From assembly GCA_047495785.1 (NCBI GenBank), contig JBLDXI010000073.1:62001-126000 (forward strand): 64,000 nucleotides of DNA. Reading direction: 5' to 3'. Origin of the DNA: Lepidodermella squamata (Eukaryota; Gastrotricha). This document shows positions 60,101 through 64,000 of the stretch, one piece after another. Each line of letters opens with the position of its first letter. The first letter of the stretch is position 1. The position numbers and the translations under genes were made by a program. The notes under the pieces were generated by a model. The model made no database searches. It saw only the letters and a program-made list of their open reading frames with translations, and was not told the origin of the DNA.

Positions 60101-63100
60101 AAGATCGCAACTGTACCTTGAGAACCTAGCGGGCCCTGATCTCCGGTTGCACCAGTCACTCCCGTCGCACCTGCAGCGGGGCAAAACCGAAGTAGCTCAA
60201 AGTTTCGAACAAGCTCGGCTCATTCACGTACCTTGTTGACCTGTGGCTCCATCAGCGCCTGAATGGTTTCACAAAACAAGAGAAATCGTAACCAAGAGCC
60301 TGGATCCTAGCTTCAAAGCTCACCTGTCGCTCCAGTAGCGCCCTGCCCACCCAGTGGGCCTTCGGAACCTTGCACGCCTTGGGGACCTTGCGAACCAAGC
60401 GGACCTTGCGGGCCTGAAAATCACGAATAAATTCATGCAAGCTTCAAACCTCAACTTCGAAGATCGCAACTGTACCTTGAGAACCTAGCGGGCCCTGATC
60501 TCCGGTTGCACCAGTCACTCCCGTCGCACCTGCAGCGGGGCAAAACCGAAGTAGCTCAAAGTTTCGAACAAGCTCGACTCATTCACGTACCTTGTTGACC
60601 TGTGGCTCCATCAGCGCCTGAATGGTTTCACAAAACAAGAGAAATCGTAACCAAGAGCCTGGATCCTAGCTTCAAAGCTCACCTGTCGCTCCAGTAGCGC
60701 CCTGCCCACCCAGTGGGCCTTCGGAACCTTGCACGCCTTGGGGACCTTGCGAACCAAGCGGACCTTGCGGGCCTGGAAATCACGAATAAATTCATGCAAG
60801 CTTCAAACCTCAACTTCGAAGATCGCAACTGTACCTTGAGAACCTAGCGGGCCCTGATCTCCGGTTGCACCAGTCACTCCCGTCGCACCTGCAGCGGGGC
60901 AAAACCGAAGTAGCTCAAAGTTTCGAACAAGCTCGGCTCATTCACGTACCTTGTTGACCTGTGGCTCCATCAGCGCCTGAATGGTTTCACAAAACAAGAG
61001 AAATCGTAACCAAGAGCCTGGATCCTAGCTTCAAAGCTCACCTGTCGCTCCAGTAGCGCCCTGCCCACCCAGTGGGCCTTCGGAACCTTGCACGCCTTGG
61101 GGACCTTGCGAACCAAGCGGACCTTGCGGGCCTGAAAATCACGAATAAATTCATGCAAGCTTCAAACCTCAACTTCGAAGATCGCAACTGTACCTTGAGA
61201 ACCTAGCGGGCCCTGATCTCCGGTTGCACCAGTCACTCCCGTCGCACCTGCAGCGGGGCAAAACCGAAGTAGCTCAAAGTTTCGAACAAGCTCGGCTCAT
61301 TCACGTACCTTGTTGACCTGTGGCTCCATCAGCGCCTGAATGGTTTCACAAAACAAGAGAAATCGTAACCAAGAGCCTGGATCCTAGCTTCAAAGCTCAC
61401 CTGTCGCTCCAGTAGCGCCCTGCCCACCCAGTGGGCCTTCGGAACCTTGCACGCCTTGGGGACCTTGCGAACCAAGCGGACCTTGCGGGCCTGAAAATCA
61501 CGAATAAATTCATGCAAGCTTCAAACCTCAACTTCGAAGATCGCAACTGTACCTTGAGAACCTAGCGGGCCCTGATCTCCGGTTGCACCAGTCACTCCCG
61601 TCGCACCTGCAGCGGGGCAAAACCGAAGTAGCTCAAAGTTTCGAACAAGCTCGGCTCATTCACGTACCTTGTTGACCTGTGGCTCCATCAGCGCCTGAAT
61701 GGTTTCACAAAACAAGAGAAATCGTAACCAAGAGCCTGGATCCTAGCTTCAAAGCTCACCTGTCGCTCCAGTAGCGCCCTGCCCACCCAGTGGGCCTTCG
61801 GAACCTTGCACGCCTTGGGGACCTTGCGAACCAAGCGGACCTTGCGGGCCTGAAAATCACGAATAAATTCATGCAAGCTTCAAACCTCAACTTCGAAGAT
61901 CGCAACTGTACCTTGAGAACCTAGCGGGCCCTGATCTCCGGTTGCACCAGTCACTCCCGTCGCACCTGCAGCGGGGCAAAACCGAAGTAGCTCAAAGTTT
62001 CGAACAAGCTCGGCTCATTCACGTACCTTGTTGACCTGTGGCTCCATCAGCGCCTGAATGGTTTCACAAAACAAGAGAAATCGTAACCAAGAGCCTGGAT
62101 CCTAGCTTCAAAGCTCACCTGTCGCTCCAGTAGCGCCCTGCCCACCCAGTGGGCCTTCGGAACCTTGCACGCCTTGGGGACCTTGCGAACCAAGCGGACC
62201 TTGCGGGCCTGGAAATCACGAATAAATTCATGCAAGCTTCAAACCTCAACTTCGAAGATCGCAACTGTACCTTGAGAACCTAGCGGGCCCTGATCTCCGG
62301 TTGCACCAGTCACTCCCGTCGCACCTGCAGCGGGGCAAAACCGAAGTAGCTCAAAGTTTCGAACAAGCTCGGCTCATTCACGTACCTTGTTGACCTGTGG
62401 CTCCATCAGCGCCTGAATGGTTTCACAAAACAAGAGAAATCGTAACCAAGAGCCTGGATCCTAGCTTCAAAGCTCACCTGTCGCTCCAGTAGCGCCCTGC
62501 CCACCCAGTGGGCCTTCGGAACCTTGCACGCCTTGGGGACCTTGCGAACCAAGCGGACCTTGCGGGCCTGAAAATCACGAATAAATTCATGCAAGCTTCA
62601 AACCTCAACTTCGAAGATCGCAACTGTACCTTGAGAACCTAGCGGGCCCTGATCTCCGGTTGCACCAGTCACTCCCGTCGCACCTGCAGCGGGGCAAAAC
62701 CGAAGTAGCTCAAAGTTTCGAACAAGCTCGGCTCATTCACGTACCTTGTTGACCTGTGGCTCCATCAGCGCCTGAATGGTTTCACAAAACAAGAGAAATC
62801 GTAACCAAGAGCCTGGATCCTAGCTTCAAAGCTCACCTGTCGCTCCAGTAGCGCCCTGCCCACCCAGTGGGCCTTCGGAACCTTGCACGCCTTGGGGACC
62901 TTGCGAACCAAGCGGACCTTGCGGGCCTGAAAATCACGAATAAATTCATGCAAGCTTCAAACCTCAACTTCGAAGATCGCAACTGTACCTTGAGAACCTA
63001 GCGGGCCCTGATCTCCGGTTGCACCAGTCACTCCCGTCGCACCTGCAGCGGGGCAAAACCGAAGTAGCTCAAAGTTTCGAACAAGCTCGGCTCATTCACG

Positions 63101-64000
63101 TACCTTGTTGACCTGTGGCTCCATCAGCGCCTGAATGGTTTCACAAAACAAGAGAAATCGTAACCAAGAGCCTGGATCCTAGCTTCAAAGCTCACCTGTC
63201 GCTCCAGTAGCGCCCTGCCCACCCAGTGGGCCTTCGGAACCTTGCACGCCTTGGGGACCTTGCGAACCAAGCGGACCTTGCGGGCCTGAAAATCACGAAT
63301 AAATTCATGCAAGCTTCAAACCTCAACTTCGAAGATCGCAACTGTACCTTGAGAACCTAGCGGGCCCTGATCTCCGGTTGCACCAGTCACTCCCGTCGCA
63401 CCTGCAGCGGGGCAAAACCGAAGTAGCTCAAAGTTTCGAACAAGCTCGGCTCATTCACGTACCTTGTTGACCTGTGGCTCCATCAGCGCCTGAATGGTTT
63501 CACAAAACAAGAGAAATCGTAACCAAGAGCCTGGATCCTAGCTTCAAAGCTCACCTGTCGCTCCAGTAGCGCCCTGCCCACCCAGTGGGCCTTCGGAACC
63601 TTGCACGCCTTGGGGACCTTGCGAACCAAGCGGACCTTGCGGGCCTGAAAATCACGAATAAATTCATGCAAGCTTCAAACCTCAACTTCGAAGATCGCAA
63701 CTGTACCTTGAGAACCTAGCGGGCCCTGATCTCCGGTTGCACCAGTCACTCCCGTCGCACCTGCAGCGGGGCAAAACCGAAGTAGCTCAAAGTTTCGAAC
63801 AAGCTCGGCTCATTCACGTACCTTGTTGACCTGTGGCTCCATCAGCGCCTGAATGGTTTCACAAAACAAGAGAAATCGTAACCAAGAGCCTGGATCCTAG
63901 CTTCAAAGCTCACCTGTCGCTCCAGTAGCGCCCTGCCCACCCAGTGGGCCTTCGGAACCTTGCACGCCTTGGGGACCTTGCGAACCAAGCGGACCTTGCG
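48134..64000 (-). CDS. Giant collagen-like protein, 3' part (5' end beyond window)
   Basis: Read from the window end toward 48134. The body is about 42 copies of a three-exon set of 27, 54 and 90 bp, all phase 1 with a split Gly codon, encoding Gly-X-Y without a break ([43 protein letters not shown] and on). The 3' end has diverged exons 49286-49197 (90 bp), 49117-49091 (27), 49015-48962 (54), 48899-48873 (27, a shortened 90-type) and 48727-48674 (54, with one Gly replaced by Ala in GDMAPKGDK), then the last exon 48612-48134. That exon has about 135 more residues of Gly-rich repeat with GVGLPG/GVGLTG interruptions and a 22-residue non-collagen tail ([20 protein letters not shown]). Exon sizes in multiples of 9 with split Gly are typical of metazoan collagen genes. 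No fibrillar C-propeptide, C1q or NC1 domain follows. At least about 2,500 residues of triple-helix sequence lie in this window. Extracellular matrix, cuticle or silk-like use is inferred. Confidence 0.85.
49128..64000 (-). repeat. 359-bp intragenic tandem array, 41 full copies plus a partial
   Basis: From 49484 the unit recurs every 359 bp without interruption to the window end. The first copy (49128-49483) is slightly different and 356 bp long. Near-identity is extreme: only scattered single-base variants, such as CCTGAAAAT against CCTGGAAAT, CTCGGCTC against CTCGACTC, and AAATCTTAACC at 54542. Two one-base deletions (about 57188 and 57402) both fall in introns. Each unit carries three exons (27, 54 and 90 bp, minus strand) and three introns of about 60-65 bp, so the array is part of the collagen-like gene and not a satellite. 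Confidence 0.95.

Noticed and set aside
49128-63671. Repeated 62-residue frame starting [18 protein letters not shown] in every 359-bp unit
   Set aside because: It runs through an intron and reads the 90-bp collagen exon in a wrong frame. The correct frame gives unbroken Gly-X-Y with consensus splice sites.
49128-64000. CRISPR-like or satellite array
   Set aside because: The units are 359 bp with no spacer diversity, and each contains three in-frame exons; this is an intragenic tandem repeat in an animal gene.
1-64000. Transfer RNA, ribosomal RNA or other structured RNA genes
   Set aside because: Looked for cloverleaf-type boxes and long conserved RNA; only the weak tRNA-like box at about 5275 was seen, too incomplete to call.

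Overview
The window is nuclear DNA from an invertebrate animal. Genes are split by short introns (mostly 50-200 bp, GT-AG with a minority GC-AG), and the products are metazoan: C-type lectin-like proteins, an EGF-like module, a trypsin-family protease with a mucin-like tail, a kinase-ankyrin fusion and a very large collagen-like protein. Many secreted lectin-like paralogues, compact introns and a scrap of TTAGG-like repeat fit an ecdysozoan (arthropod or nematode-like), but I cannot name the species. All exon models were built by eye from reading frame, splice consensus and comparison between paralogues in the window.

Layout. (1) 1-24.8 kb: four copies of a secreted lectin-like family without an EGF exon. 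CTL-1 (minus, broken), CTL-2 (plus, a transposon inside an exon and a nonsense codon), CTL-3 (plus, intact) and CTL-4 (plus, decayed). They are followed by a trypsin-like protease with a Ser/Thr-rich tail (minus) and a 16-exon cysteine-rich modular protein (plus). (2) 25.2-45.2 kb: three intact minus-strand lectin-like genes that carry an extra EGF-like exon (CTL-5, -6, -7), alternating with a broken and an intact plus-strand kinase-ankyrin gene. (3) 45.2-48.1 kb: transposon-rich spacer. (4) 48.1-64 kb: the 3' part of a minus-strand collagen-like gene. Its body is a 359-bp tandem array, each unit holding three exons (27, 54 and 90 bp) that encode 57 residues of uninterrupted Gly-X-Y; the array runs off the window end.

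How the parts relate. The lectin N-termini and the 720-residue protein appear to be built from the same four-cysteine module of about 50 residues, often encoded by a pair of phase-0 exons; I know no name for it. Two duplicated blocks can be read: lectin plus protease (a remnant of the protease tail lies just downstream of CTL-3, as the full protease lies downstream of CTL-4) and lectin plus kinase-ankyrin. Nearly all products are secreted or surface proteins, so an extracellular matrix, mucus or immune recognition role is a reasonable but untested inference. Small inverted-repeat transposons (several with clean 8-bp target duplications, hAT-like) fill the spacers and some introns.
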